A stretch of 64,000 nt of DNA from Candidatus Kurthia intestinigallinarum (GTDB lineage Bacteria; Bacillota; Bacilli; Bacillales_A; Planococcaceae): assembly GCF_003991225.1 (NCBI RefSeq), contig NZ_JTFC01000008.1, forward strand, positions 62,001 through 126,000, in the 5' to 3' direction. Shown one piece after another: positions 42,631 to 51,353 of this stretch. Every line of letters begins with the position of its first letter. Position 1 is the stretch's first letter. The notes below the pieces were generated by a model. It was not told the origin of the DNA. It did no database searches and worked only from the letters and a program-made list of their open reading frames with translations. Made by a program: the position numbers and the translations under genes.

Positions 42631-43413
42631 ATGAATATGTCAAAAGTGGCCGTCGTAACAGGTTCCGCAGGTGGACTTGGTCGAGGAATTGCAGAGCAGC
42701 TTATTCAGGATGGTTTTCGAGTAGTGTTACATGATATCAATGAAGTGCTATTGAATCAAACAGTTGAAGAATTAAAGCAGCAAGGTGCAGATGTCATAGG
42801 TGTTCCTGGGGATGTTTCTAAACGTGCCGATCAATTTTACGTTGTAGAAAAAGCGGTAGAAGCATTTGGACAACTTGATGTTTTTGTTAATAATGCTGGA
42901 ATTGATGTCGTGACACCATTTTTAGAAATTAATGAAGCTGAACTTAATCGTGTTTTTGCGATTAATGTTAACGGTGTCGTTTTTGGTACACAGGCAGCGG
43001 CGCAGCAATTTATTAAGCAACAAACAAAAGGAAAAATCATTAATGCGTGTAGCATTGCCGGACACGAATCTTACGAGATGCTAGCGACCTATTCTGCTTC
43101 AAAACATGCTGTACGCTCATTTACACATGCATCGTCAAAAGAGTTAGCAAAGTACAATATTACCGTCAATGCCTACTGCCCAGGCGTTGCGAAAACGAAA
43201 ATGTGGGACCGTATTGATGAAGAAATGGTTCGACACAGTGATGGTGCTCTTCAAATTGGTGAAGCCTTTGAACAATTTTCGGCAGGTATCTCACTAGGAC
43301 GCTATCAAATTCCTGAAGATGTAGGGAATCTTGTATCCTTCCTTGCATCAGATAAGGCAGATTATATAACGGGTCAAGCCATTATTACAGATGGTGGGCT
43401 TGTCTATCGTTAA
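42631..43413 (+). CDS. butA: Acetoin/diacetyl reductase (short-chain dehydrogenase)
   Basis: 260 residues. SDR: cofactor motif TGSAGGLGRGIAEQL near 10, NNAG (VFVNNAGIDV), catalytic Ser in NACSIAGHES, YSASK (Tyr-Lys) and CPGVAKTKMWDRIDEEM, a segment characteristic of the ButA acetoin reductase group. Interconverts diacetyl, acetoin and 2,3-butanediol with NAD(H). The second Met (42637) is an equally plausible start. As last gene of the aco operon it would feed butanediol or diacetyl into acetoin cleavage. Confidence 0.85.
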   Translation: MNMSKVAVVTGSAGGLGRGIAEQLIQDGFRVVLHDINEVLLNQTVEELKQQGADVIGVPGDVSKRADQFYVVEKAVEAFGQLDVFVNNAGIDVVTPFLEINEAELNRVFAINVNGVVFGTQAAAQQFIKQQTKGKIINACSIAGHESYEMLATYSASKHAVRSFTHASSKELAKYNITVNAYCPGVAKTKMWDRIDEEMVRHSDGALQIGEAFEQFSAGISLGRYQIPEDVGNLVSFLASDKADYITGQAIITDGGLVYR

Positions 43414-43424
43414 TGACCTATTAA

Positions 43425-43459
43425 TAAAAACACCTCCAAAATCATGGAGGTGTTTTTTG
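43425..43459 (+). terminator. Terminator of the aco operon
   Basis: AAAAACACCTCCA AAATCA TGGAGGTGTTTTTTG, a 12-13 bp stem with A and T runs on both sides. Confidence 0.9.
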
Positions 43460-43508
43460 ATTCGCCTGTATAACTTCGTGATACACTAAAGAAAAAAGTA
43501 GGTGTGAT

Positions 43509-44249
43509 ATGAATACAAAAACGATAGCAGATTATGCCAATGTTCATGTGAATACGGTCCGGTTGTACGAGCAGTGGAGTTATATTTCCCCTGTGCCGCG
43601 TGCCGCAAATGGTTACCGACAATATTCAGCAGTGCATCAACAGCAGATGATGATAGCCCGTCTCGCTTTTCGCCAAGAGCTCATTCAAAATAATTTGCGC
43701 AAACGTGCGACTAAAATCGTTCAACTAAGTGGGCGAGAGCAGTTTCAAGAGGCACTGAACGAAGCAACAAGCTACTTCAATCATCTAAAGGCAGAGCATC
43801 AATTTGTGCTAGAAGCAATTCATGAGGTAGAACAGCTTTTATGCGAAACGCCTTCAGCGCCTGTGCCACTTCAGACGCATAAACAAATGGCACAGCGGCT
43901 TCAGTTAACTGAGGAGACCTTGCGTAATTGGGAGCGTAATGGTCTTTATAAAATTGAGCGAAATCGTCAAAACCGTCGACAATATTATGAACGAGATTAT
44001 CAAAAGCTACTAATGATTCGTACGCTACGAAGTGCGCATTTTTCGATAGCGGCTATTTTGCATTTATTTGAGCAGCTCGATAACTTTACACCGGGTGTGG
44101 ATATAAAAAATTTATTAAATAAACCGAAATTTACGCAGTACTTTCTTTATGTGACGGATCAATTAGAACTTAATTTACGTAAAGCCATGACAGATGTAAC
44201 AGAAATTAAACAGCGTCTATCAAGCTTAATAGCATCAACTCATGCATAG
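43509..44249 (+). CDS. Regulator with two MerR-type DNA-binding domains
   Basis: 246 residues. Residues 1-60 form a MerR winged helix (TKTIADYANVHVNTVRLYEQ, NGYRQYSAVH). After a helical linker a second one follows near 125-165 (HKQMAQRLQLTEETLRNWER, RRQYYERDYQKLLMIRTLR). A usual MerR has one such domain and dimerises through a C-terminal coil; here one chain may bind a full operator. No effector domain is recognised. Its 3' end overlaps by 44 bases the convergent HelD remnant. Confidence 0.78.
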   Translation: MNTKTIADYANVHVNTVRLYEQWSYISPVPRAANGYRQYSAVHQQQMMIARLAFRQELIQNNLRKRATKIVQLSGREQFQEALNEATSYFNHLKAEHQFVLEAIHEVEQLLCETPSAPVPLQTHKQMAQRLQLTEETLRNWERNGLYKIERNRQNRRQYYERDYQKLLMIRTLRSAHFSIAAILHLFEQLDNFTPGVDIKNLLNKPKFTQYFLYVTDQLELNLRKAMTDVTEIKQRLSSLIASTHA

Positions 44250-44880
44250 CACGTGTACAGCCGATATAGAGTAGTCCCTTATCATAATCGGTTGTGTAAC
44301 TTTCTTTAAATGGAATAATGACCGTATCAAACTCAAGACCTTTTGCATATTGAACAGTTGTTAGTAAGGGTTCATTTGTAAAGTGAACGGTTGAACTATC
44401 TAAAATAGGTAAGGCAAGCAGCGGCCTTAAAAGCTCTAACTGCTGCTGGTTTTTGCAAATAACAGCAGTTGAGGGAGAAGTTATTTTTTGTGAAATTGTA
44501 CGTGCAAGTTCTTCAAGCGTAGTACAAGTAAGATCTAAAGGCTCCTCGCCGTGTCGTGCAATAGGCGTCACATTGGCATTCCTAAATTGCTTGGCATACT
44601 GCATAATTTCATAAGATGAGCGATAACTCGTGTCAATTAATTTTTCTAATCGCTTTTTCGCAAGCACTTTCGCATGGCCTTGTTTATCGATCATCGAAAG
44701 GGTTTGCTGATGATTGTAAATCTCCATTTTATCGAGTTCCGCATGATAATCAATGGTATATTGCTGTAGGTCTTTATAGGCGTCATCTTTTTGTGTCACC
44801 GCCTCTGCTGTAGTGGTATACGCTTTTGATAATTCCTCTAAAACATGTGTTAAATACTGTTGCTCTTGTTGTGGTATCAT
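44206..44880 (-). pseudogene. HelD-type helicase with large in-frame internal deletion
   Basis: 224 residues. The first ~80 match the N-terminal coiled coil of HelD, the RNA-polymerase recycling ATPase (YTIDYHAELDKMEIYNHQQT, LAKKRLEKLI), and the rest matches the far C-terminal UvrD-type domain (TSYRSSYEIMQYAKQF, VQYAKGLEFDTVIIP, LLYIGCTRAMHELML). The Walker A/B motor core, some 500 residues in a normal HelD of about 770, is missing at the junction near KLIDTSYRSS. The frame stays open, so a protein may still be made that could bind RNA polymerase without ATPase activity. RBS AAAGGAGG intact. Confidence 0.82.
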
Positions 44881-44955
44881 TCGAATTCCTCCTTTAACAT
44901 CAACTGATTATACGCAGGCATTTGTCGCTGGTGTTAAAGTGGAGGGTTTGATGGC

Positions 44956-45000
44956 CAAAAAAAAAAGCATCTTAGAATCTAAAGACCCTACGATGCTCGT
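44956..45000 (-). terminator. Terminator of the secreted-protein gene
   Basis: Minus strand AGCATC ... GATGCT arms with a long loop, followed by ten T residues, directly after the stop at 45006. Confidence 0.6.
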
Positions 45001-45005
45001 CTCGT

Positions 45006-45872
45006 TTACTTTTTCATTAATTTATGACCGCGTACCCAGCCATAATTTTTCGTGCCTTTTAGATTTACATAGACATACACTTTTCCTTGGTATGTTACTT
45101 CTTTCAGCATATAAACAGCAGTCCCTTTTTCTAAAGGTTCATTTTCAGCAAAATATTCTGATGAGCCATAGTTGGGTAGTAAATCTGTAGGACCGGTTGT
45201 GATGTAAGGTATTTTTTGTGTTGCCTTACTATATGTTTTAGTCGCATTAATTGGTAATTTTTTAAGTAATGATTTTGGCATGTAGCCAACATATTCACGG
45301 TAACCAGCATCCGCCACTTTCACATAGGTTTTGCCGTTAATATTACGTTTTCCTAAGATAATAACACGAGTGTCGTTATCGATGACATTGTTTTCTGTTT
45401 GCGTGATACCAAGACGGTAATTTAAGCGTAAATTATATGCTTTTGTTGGTGTATATTGTTCGACTATACCTAAATCGTCAATATGGTTTAATTTTTTATA
45501 GGTACCGTAACGATTTTTAATAGCTTTTACGTGGATTGCCTTTACATAGCCTGTATAAACTACGGTATCGTCAATTTCGCCCCATAAAAGGTCTTTTAAA
45601 TCTGCATTGTAGTTGGTGAATTTTACTTTATAGTAAGAAACACCATTAATTTTAACTTTTTTCGTCACTTGTATGTATTGATTTTTAGGGATTTTAACAG
45701 CTACTTTTTTTAATGAAGTAGCGCTATAAAGTGATGTTGTTTTAACCGCTTTATAATCTGTTTTTGCTTGTGTCTGTGTTGCGGCCTGTACGGTTGTCTC
45801 TGTGCTAAAAGGTGCTATGCTTGACGTCACAAGAGCAGTTGCTAAAAGTGCCGTACCGATAATTTTTTTCAT
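45006..45872 (-). CDS. Secreted protein with SH3-like repeats
   Basis: 288 residues. Sec signal peptide (MKKIIGTALLATALVTSSIA, cleavage probably at VQAA). The mature protein has three or four beta-rich units with the pattern YIQVTKKVKINGVSYYKVKF, VIILGKRNINGKTYVKVADA, AVYMLKEVTYQGKVYVYVNL, each ending in a Gly/Tyr-Trp element (EYVGYMPKSLL, NYGWVRGHKL), as in GW/SH3-type cell-wall binding modules. Likely exported and wall-associated. RBS GAGGACC. Confidence 0.72.
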   Translation of the reverse strand: MKKIIGTALLATALVTSSIAPFSTETTVQAATQTQAKTDYKAVKTTSLYSATSLKKVAVKIPKNQYIQVTKKVKINGVSYYKVKFTNYNADLKDLLWGEIDDTVVYTGYVKAIHVKAIKNRYGTYKKLNHIDDLGIVEQYTPTKAYNLRLNYRLGITQTENNVIDNDTRVIILGKRNINGKTYVKVADAGYREYVGYMPKSLLKKLPINATKTYSKATQKIPYITTGPTDLLPNYGSSEYFAENEPLEKGTAVYMLKEVTYQGKVYVYVNLKGTKNYGWVRGHKLMKK

Positions 45873-46001
45873 ATTTTAGGTCCTCTTTTCTCTATAATTT
45901 ACCAATTATAATAAAATTTTATCATTTAATTAGTTTGCTGAGAAAGTGTATAAGGATATAGAAATCTCACTTGCTTTTTAAATAAAAAAGCCTATATAAA
46001 T

Positions 46002-46130
46002 GAGGGCGGGACATATGTGTAACAATCCTCTCCTATGAGCGTAAGAAAACCGGAATCGCGCTACGACGCAGTTCCGGTTTTTCGTTGCGAACGTTAAAAA
46101 AGGAAAATGACGTGCTCTGTCCTAGCCTCG
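46002..46130. repeat. Dispersed hairpin repeat, copy 3
   Basis: Starts GAGGGCGGGACATATGTG and ends CTGTCCTAGCCTC, giving the clearest inverted ends of the family (GAGGCTAGGACA against GAGGGCGGGACA). Hairpin at 46046-46083. Also contains CCTATGAGCGTAAG and TTGCGAACG. This copy lies between two genes on the same (minus) strand, ending six bases from the stop at 46137. Confidence 0.85.
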
Positions 46131-46136
46131 TTGCTG

Positions 46137-46526
46137 TTAATACCAAAATTTTTTATTTGAATCGACATACCCTGTTTGATAATACGTTGTTTTCGTCCAT
46201 TTGAATTTCGACGACTTCACATAGTAAGTACCACCGCAACTCATGCACCAGCCCTCAAGCTTCACAATTGAATTTTTCTTTACTTTCACTTTTTTCAGCA
46301 CATAATCCTCCGCATGAGAACGGCCTTTTTTCATCTTATAGACGTAAATTGTTTTTTTGAGCTTGACTGATTTAAAGCCATACCAGCTATTTGGATTTGG
46401 TGAAGAATATGATTTTGCTGTTGCAGTAGTTGGCTGTTGATTACTCAATGTAACGGGACTAGCGAATAATGTGACGCCAAGTGCTAATACAGTTGTTACG
46501 TTCAAAAAACTTTTTTTCATATACAT
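46137..46526 (-). CDS. Small secreted protein
   Basis: 129 residues with a signal peptide (KKSFLNVTTVLALGVTLFAS) and a basic, aromatic mature part rich in Lys, Tyr and Ser (SVKLKKTIYVYKMKKG, KVKKNSIVKLEGW), with a CMSC pair that could be a disulfide or metal site. ATG at 46526 or 46520 are both possible after AAGGAGC. No known family. Confidence 0.65.
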   Translation of the reverse strand: MYMKKSFLNVTTVLALGVTLFASPVTLSNQQPTTATAKSYSSPNPNSWYGFKSVKLKKTIYVYKMKKGRSHAEDYVLKKVKVKKNSIVKLEGWCMSCGGTYYVKSSKFKWTKTTYYQTGYVDSNKKFWY

Positions 46527-46809
46527 AAAGCTCCTTTAATAAAGGTTTTTAAAATAATATAGCCAATAAATATGCCCTTTTTCATATGAATATAAACGGA
46601 TTTTCTTATTTTACTCAAAAAAGAACATTTTGAATTATATTTATAAAATTCATATAAGTCAAATGGCTATTTAAGCGAAAATAATAGTGTAAGAAAACAT
46701 AAAAATCTCGTGAAATATGGTCCTCTAGATGCCTACTAAACACGTTGTTTTTGCATATAATCTAGTCATAGAAAAAGATTTGAGCTTAAGACGAAAGGTG
46801 GATGGCACT

Positions 46810-47568
46810 ATGAGAAAGGTATCAGAAGAAGTTTTACGTGTATGGATAAAGCAGGCACAGCAAAATCGAATTGAAGCAACGGAAAAGATTATTGAGCAAT
46901 TTACGCCTTTATTAAAGTCGTATGCAAAAAAATATAGTAAACATATGCATGCTTATTTTGAAGATCTTTATCAGGTGGGCGTTGTCGGATTACTACATGC
47001 CATTAAAAAGTTTGATTTGACAGCAAAAAATCCATTCTACAGCTATGCAGTGTTATGTATTGTTGGAATGATTAAAAATCATTTTCGAAATTGCACATGG
47101 GGTATTAAAGTACCGGCAGCTATTAAGCAAAATTATGCTCGCTTTAAAGATGTATCAGAAGCATTAGAAATTCAACTTAATCGTCGACCTACTATCGATG
47201 AAATTGCGGAAGAAATGGACATTACTGCACAGCTTGCGCAACAATTATTTGTGAGTTCTATTCATTATCAATCCTTGTCCTTTGATGGCAACTATAATAA
47301 GGATGATGAAAGTTCATTTGATGAGGTCATAGGGCGAGAAGATTTAAATTTTCAGCAAGTAGAATGTGAAACTTTTTTCCAGCAGCTTGAGACGATTTTA
47401 TCCAGTCATGAAAAAGAAGTGATTTACAAGCTCTTTTTAGAAGAGTGGCCGCAATCGCGTATTGCGAGTTATTTAAATGTATCTCAAATGCAAGTATCTC
47501 GCTTACGAAAGCATGCATTAAATAAAATCAAACGAATGCTCGAAAAAGAGCAGCTCAGCTATATTTAA
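46810..47568 (+). CDS. Sigma-70 family factor, SigB/SigF-like
   Basis: 252 residues. Region 2 is clear (FTPLLKSYAKKYSKHMHAYF, EDLYQVGVVGLLHAIKKFDL, FYSYAVLCIVGMIKNHFR), then region 3 (LEIQLNRRPTIDEIAEEMDI) and region 4 with HTH (QSRIASYLNVSQMQVSRLRK). Size and pattern match the SigB/SigF/SigG group. No RsbV/RsbW partners are adjacent, so control must be elsewhere or different. ATG 46810 follows AAGGTGG; an upstream ATG at 46729 would add 27 unlikely residues. Sigma-B-type promoters at 21630, 22100 and 52932 are candidate targets. Confidence 0.85.
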   Translation: MRKVSEEVLRVWIKQAQQNRIEATEKIIEQFTPLLKSYAKKYSKHMHAYFEDLYQVGVVGLLHAIKKFDLTAKNPFYSYAVLCIVGMIKNHFRNCTWGIKVPAAIKQNYARFKDVSEALEIQLNRRPTIDEIAEEMDITAQLAQQLFVSSIHYQSLSFDGNYNKDDESSFDEVIGREDLNFQQVECETFFQQLETILSSHEKEVIYKLFLEEWPQSRIASYLNVSQMQVSRLRKHALNKIKRMLEKEQLSYI

Positions 47569-47925
47569 TTTATAGACGTGGACGACGATGGGAATTGAAA
47601 AATGTATGGTAGCTTATGAAGCGACAAGCCGTTAGGAGTTTTTCTCATTACCAATCAGAAAATAACTATCAAATGACTATCTCATGGAAATATTCATAAT
47701 TAAACTTTAAGGGTATGTAGCTTCTGACCATACAAAAAAACTCGGTCATTTCAAAGAATTTTAAGGAGTTGTTTTTTGGAGAAGAATCGATGAAAATATA
47801 ATTTCTTTGCTTTCCTTGCAAAAAAAACGTAGAATATATGATATAGTGCCTTTTTTAAGAGGACGCTGTATGGATTTAATACCTAAATGTATCCTGCAAA
47901 TATGAGATAGGTGGAAGAAGAAATT
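47569..47925. other. 357-bp intergenic region before trhO
   Basis: No coding sequence is supported. It holds short inverted words (GTATG...CATAC near 47714-47734) of no clear meaning and a plausible promoter near its right end. Confidence 0.5.
47816..47844 (+). promoter_or_regulatory. Possible sigma-A promoter of trhO
   Basis: TTGCAA, 17 bases, TGATAT, about 80 bases before the trhO start. Confidence 0.4.
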
Positions 47926-48879
47926 ATGAATTATCGTGTTTTATTGTATTATCATTATACAACAATTGAGAACCCAGAGTTATTCTCTAAAGAGCATTTA
48001 GCTGCTTGTAAAGAAATTGGCTTGAAGGGTCGTATCCTAGTAGCAAATGAAGGTATCAACGGTACAGTTTCTGGTACGGTTGAGCAAACAAATGCATATA
48101 TGGAAATGATGAAAGCAGATCCTGTATTTAACGGTATCGTTTTCAAAATTGATGAAGCAGAAGGCCATGCATTCAAAAAAATGCACGTACGTCCTCGTCC
48201 AGAGCTTGTTAACTTAGGCTTAGGTGAAGATGTAAATCCGCTTGAACTAACAGGTCGTCATTTATCACCAGAAGACTTCTTAGCAGAAATGCAAAAAGAA
48301 GACACAGTTGTACTTGACGTTCGTAACACATATGAATATGATGTCGGTCACTTCCGTGGCGCGATTCGTCCAGATGTCGAAACATTCCGTGACACACCAG
48401 AGTGGGTCCGCGAAAATCGTCATTTATTTGAAGGAAAAAATGTTTTAACATACTGCACAGGCGGTATCCGCTGTGAAAAATTCTCAGGCTGGATGAAGCG
48501 TGAAGGATTTGGTGATGTTGGTCAATTACATGGCGGCGTTGCCACATACGGTAAAGATGAAAAAACAAAAGGCCAACTTTGGGATGGCCAAATGTATGTC
48601 TTTGATGAACGTTTAACAGTGCCAATCAACCAAGTTGAGCATGTGGTAGTCGGTCGTGACCATTTTGATGGTGAGCCTTGCGAACGTTATATTAACTGTG
48701 CAAACCCAGAATGTAATAAACAAATTTTAGCATCTGAAGAAAATGAAGCGAAGCATTTAGGCGGCTGTACAATCGAATGTACGAAGCATGAACGTAACCG
48801 CTACATCGTGCGTCACAATCTTTCACAAGAACAAGTGACAGCGGCAATTGAAGTATTAGAAGCTGAAACAGTAAAATAA
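47926..48879 (+). CDS. trhO: tRNA uridine-34 hydroxylase TrhO (rhodanese family)
   Basis: 317 residues. N-terminal acylphosphatase-like domain ([34 protein letters not shown]), central rhodanese domain with catalytic Cys in [11 protein letters not shown] near 183, and a Cys-rich C-terminal part ([28 protein letters not shown]). TrhO makes 5-hydroxyuridine at wobble position 34 of tRNAs using O2. ATG 47926 taken, since homology starts at MNYRVLLYY; a GTG at 47911 is in frame. Monocistronic, ended by a terminator. Confidence 0.92.
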   Translation: MNYRVLLYYHYTTIENPELFSKEHLAACKEIGLKGRILVANEGINGTVSGTVEQTNAYMEMMKADPVFNGIVFKIDEAEGHAFKKMHVRPRPELVNLGLGEDVNPLELTGRHLSPEDFLAEMQKEDTVVLDVRNTYEYDVGHFRGAIRPDVETFRDTPEWVRENRHLFEGKNVLTYCTGGIRCEKFSGWMKREGFGDVGQLHGGVATYGKDEKTKGQLWDGQMYVFDERLTVPINQVEHVVVGRDHFDGEPCERYINCANPECNKQILASEENEAKHLGGCTIECTKHERNRYIVRHNLSQEQVTAAIEVLEAETVK

Positions 48880-48893
48880 ATTGTTAAACTAGA

Positions 48894-48922
48894 GGAGCTA
48901 CGTTTAGGCGTAGTTCTTTTTT
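48894..48922 (+). terminator. Terminator after trhO
   Basis: GAGCTACG TTTAGG CGTAGTTC followed by TTTTTT, shortly after the stop. Confidence 0.8.
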
Positions 48923-49057
48923 GTTTAAAAATATACATGTTTACACGTAAACAATTTGCTTTTTTATCATTTCTTCGCAGAATACCCCTCCCTCAAGGAA
49001 CGTAGTGAGGAGGGAGGAGATGAATGCGAACCCAATTATTCTGCCAGTACTAATTTG

Positions 49058-49086
49058 TTGAAAAGAACATCTGTTCCCGTTATACT
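49058..49086 (+). promoter_or_regulatory. Sigma-A promoter of tnpB
   Basis: TTGAAA, 17 bases, TATACT, 24 bases before the start codon with AAGGAGG between. In the second left end (63904-64000) the -35 is changed to TTAAAA. Confidence 0.75.
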
Positions 49087-49110
49087 ATTCAAAAAAAGGA
49101 GGTGTCTATC

Positions 49111-50253
49111 ATGCCACATCAAGCGTATAAATTCCGTATCTACCCAAATAAAGACCAACAAGCGTTCATACATCAAACCCATGGGCATTGTCGTTTTGTT
49201 TACAACCATTTTCTTGAGTTATGGAATACTTCTTATAAAGAAGAAGGAAAAGGGTTGAATCGTTCCATTATGTCCAAAATGCTCACGAAAATGAAGAAAC
49301 AAGATGATACGGCATGGCTACGCAACGTAGATAGTGTGGCATTACAAGCCTCTTATGAAAATTTAATCGACGCTTTTCAACGTTTCTTTCAAAAGCAAAA
49401 TAACTATCCTCGCTTTAAAAGTAAAAAGAATCCAGTTCAAAGTTATACTACGAAGAATACGAATAACAATATTGCGATTATCGGTAATCAAATGAAGCTA
49501 CCAAAACTAGGACTCGTAAAATTTGCGAAGTCGCGTAATATTGAAGGTCGCATTATGCGCGCAACCATTAAATACAATGCGAGTGGTACGTTTTACGTGT
49601 CTGTCCAATGCGAAGTACCAGACTTTAAGCCATTGCCTCAAACAAAGGAAGCTGTAGGAATTGATTTAGGTATCACCGATTTTGCGATTCTGTCTAATGG
49701 ACGTAGAGTGGATAACCAACGCTTTACAGCCAAAATGGAGCAGAAGTTAAAACGTGAGCAACGCAAATTATCCCGTCGCTATGAGCAAGCAAAAAAAGAG
49801 GGTCGTAACCTACGTGAGTGCATGAACTACCAAAAGCAACGTCGTAGAGTGGCTCGTTTGCGTGAGCGTGTCGCGTTTCAACGTGAAGATTTTTTAAACA
49901 AGCTATCAACGGCATTGATTCGTCAATATGATGTCATCTGCATCGAAAACTTAAATACCAAAGGCATGTTGAAAAATCATAAGTTAGCGAAAGCGATTAG
50001 TGATGTTTCCTGGTCCTCTTTTGTGCAAAAACTGATGTATAAGGCGAAATGGTTCGGTAGAAAAATTGTTGAAATCGACAGATTTTTCCCATCGAGCCAA
50101 ATTTGTCATACTTGCGGTCATCGAGATGGCAAGAAACCATTAGCTATTCGTGTGTGGACTTGCTCAGCTTGTGGTACGATACTAGACCGAGATATTAATG
50201 CAAGTAAGAATATCTTAATCGAAGGGTTAAGACTTTTAAAGCAACAACCGTAG
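49111..50253 (+). CDS. tnpB: RNA-guided nuclease TnpB
   Basis: 380 residues. N-terminal HTH/REC part, then a RuvC-like nuclease with all catalytic acids in view: Asp185 in GIDLGITDFA, Glu269 in ICIENLNTKGM and Asp361 in DRDINASKNI. The zinc ribbon is intact (CHTC at 332-335 and CSAC at 351-354). TnpB uses the omegaRNA from the element's right end to cleave DNA next to a TAM and helps the element persist. ATG 49111 (MPHQAYKFR) follows AGGAGG. No truncation, so probably active. Confidence 0.93.
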   Translation: MPHQAYKFRIYPNKDQQAFIHQTHGHCRFVYNHFLELWNTSYKEEGKGLNRSIMSKMLTKMKKQDDTAWLRNVDSVALQASYENLIDAFQRFFQKQNNYPRFKSKKNPVQSYTTKNTNNNIAIIGNQMKLPKLGLVKFAKSRNIEGRIMRATIKYNASGTFYVSVQCEVPDFKPLPQTKEAVGIDLGITDFAILSNGRRVDNQRFTAKMEQKLKREQRKLSRRYEQAKKEGRNLRECMNYQKQRRRVARLRERVAFQREDFLNKLSTALIRQYDVICIENLNTKGMLKNHKLAKAISDVSWSSFVQKLMYKAKWFGRKIVEIDRFFPSSQICHTCGHRDGKKPLAIRVWTCSACGTILDRDINASKNILIEGLRLLKQQP

Positions 50254-50383
50254 GAACTACGGGGATAGCCTACTAAAAAAAGTGAAGCCGCTGTTTCGAG
50301 CAACTGGAAACAAGCAAGCACTGTTCGTAGGAATCTCTCACTTCAAGCAACGTTCGAAGAACGGCTAAGTGGGGGTAGTTCAA
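50254..50383 (+). ncRNA. Probable omegaRNA scaffold at the right end of the tnpB element
   Basis: The 130 bases after the tnpB stop are non-coding and foldable: CACTT (50340) pairs with AAGTG (50367), enclosing CGTTC GAA GAACG. The segment ends GTTCAA, like known scaffolds. The guide would be the next bases (TAGTATTTGTTATAATTATC, 50384-50403). The 5' end of the RNA probably lies inside tnpB. Inferred by analogy with characterised IS605 elements. Confidence 0.6.
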
Positions 50384-50426
50384 TAGTATTTGTTATAATT
50401 ATCCAAATTATAAAAGGGGTGATTCG

Positions 50427-51230
50427 ATGATTCGACTATTAACACAGGCAGACCATGAGCATGTCATGGCACTCGTTAGCGATAAGCCAGCTGAGAATTT
50501 GTTTATTATTGGTGACATTGAGGCGTATGGCTATGATGCAGAAATTCAGCAGCTATGGGGCCAATTTGAAGAAGATACGCTAATCGCGATATTACTGCGC
50601 TATGACCGCAACTTTATTCCATATAGCAAACGTGATTTTTATGATGTGGATGGCTTTGCGGACATTATTTTACAGCATGATGGCGACTTTGAGCTATCAG
50701 GTCTGTTAGAAGTTGTAGCACCACTTAAAGAAAAATTTCAGTTCAAAACGTATCGTGACAGCACATTATATTACGCTAAATGTGAAAAACTAGCTTATGA
50801 TACGGAGCAGCGTGATTATTCGAATGTAACGACATTACAGCCGCATGAATACGAGGAAAATATTGATATGCTCAAGTCGATACCTGAATTTGTGCATGGC
50901 GCATTTTCAATTGAGGTACGAAAGCGCGAAGCAAAAAACAATACCGGTCGTACATACATTTTGCGTAATGATGAAGATGTGATGGTTGCCTCCGCTTCAA
51001 CAACTGCGGAAAATTCACAGTCGGCGATGATTGTCAGCGTAGGAACGAATCCCCCGTATAAGCGTAAAGGCTATGCAACAATCTGTATGGAGAAGTTATG
51101 TAGCGATATGTTTAAAACAGGTCGTACATTATGTTTGTTTTATGATAACCCAGAAGCGGGACGCATTTATAAGCGCCTAGGGTTTGAAGATATTGGCTAC
51201 TGGTCAATGACACGTTATAACAGGGGGTAA
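50427..51230 (+). CDS. GNAT family N-acetyltransferase, two-domain
   Basis: 267 residues. The N-terminal half (to ~120) is a degenerate GNAT-like domain (NLFIIGDIEAYGYDAEIQQL) and the C-terminal half a canonical one: VMVASASTTAENSQSAMIVS, the CoA loop YKRKGYATICMEKLC, and FYDNPEAGRIYKRLGFEDIG. Substrate unknown. Its promoter lies right where the tnpB element ends (TTATAATTATCC), so the element may have changed its control. RBS AAAGGGGTG. Confidence 0.85.
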   Translation: MIRLLTQADHEHVMALVSDKPAENLFIIGDIEAYGYDAEIQQLWGQFEEDTLIAILLRYDRNFIPYSKRDFYDVDGFADIILQHDGDFELSGLLEVVAPLKEKFQFKTYRDSTLYYAKCEKLAYDTEQRDYSNVTTLQPHEYEENIDMLKSIPEFVHGAFSIEVRKREAKNNTGRTYILRNDEDVMVASASTTAENSQSAMIVSVGTNPPYKRKGYATICMEKLCSDMFKTGRTLCLFYDNPEAGRIYKRLGFEDIGYWSMTRYNRG

Positions 51231-51233
51231 AGT

Positions 51234-51353
51234 ATGAAAAAAATATTAGTGGCAGTGCTTGATTTTCGTGTGAATGTATACGATATTGATGCGATGGGTA
51301 TCGTTAGTAATCTTGTGTATATTCGCTGGTTTGAGAATTTACGTATGACATAG
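51234..51353 (+). pseudogene. Acyl-CoA thioesterase (4HBT) fragment cut off by repeat copy 4
   Basis: Thirty-nine codons from ATG 51234: VNVYDIDAMGIVSNLVYIRW, the N-terminal hot-dog thioesterase signature with the catalytic Asp. A full protein is about 130-150 residues; here coding breaks off at LRMT and the TAG stop spans the junction with the repeat element. The gene starts three bases after the previous stop with GGGGG as RBS. Confidence 0.8.

Larger units (their letters stand above)
48960..50383 (+). mobile_element. IS605/IS1341-type element carrying only tnpB
   Basis: About 1.4 kb. Left part: a CCTCCCTCA...TGAGGAGGG hairpin (48984-49016), then a conserved leader that is repeated at the right edge of the window. 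Then tnpB and a structured right end finishing GTAGTTCAA (50383), similar to the TTCAA end of known IS605 omegaRNAs. No tnpA transposase is present, so movement would need TnpA in trans. The left limit is approximate. Confidence 0.8.

Noticed and set aside
48956-49258. Forward open frame across the left end of the tnpB element
   Set aside because: It covers the hairpin and leader, shares its coding part out of frame with tnpB, and has no protein-like features.
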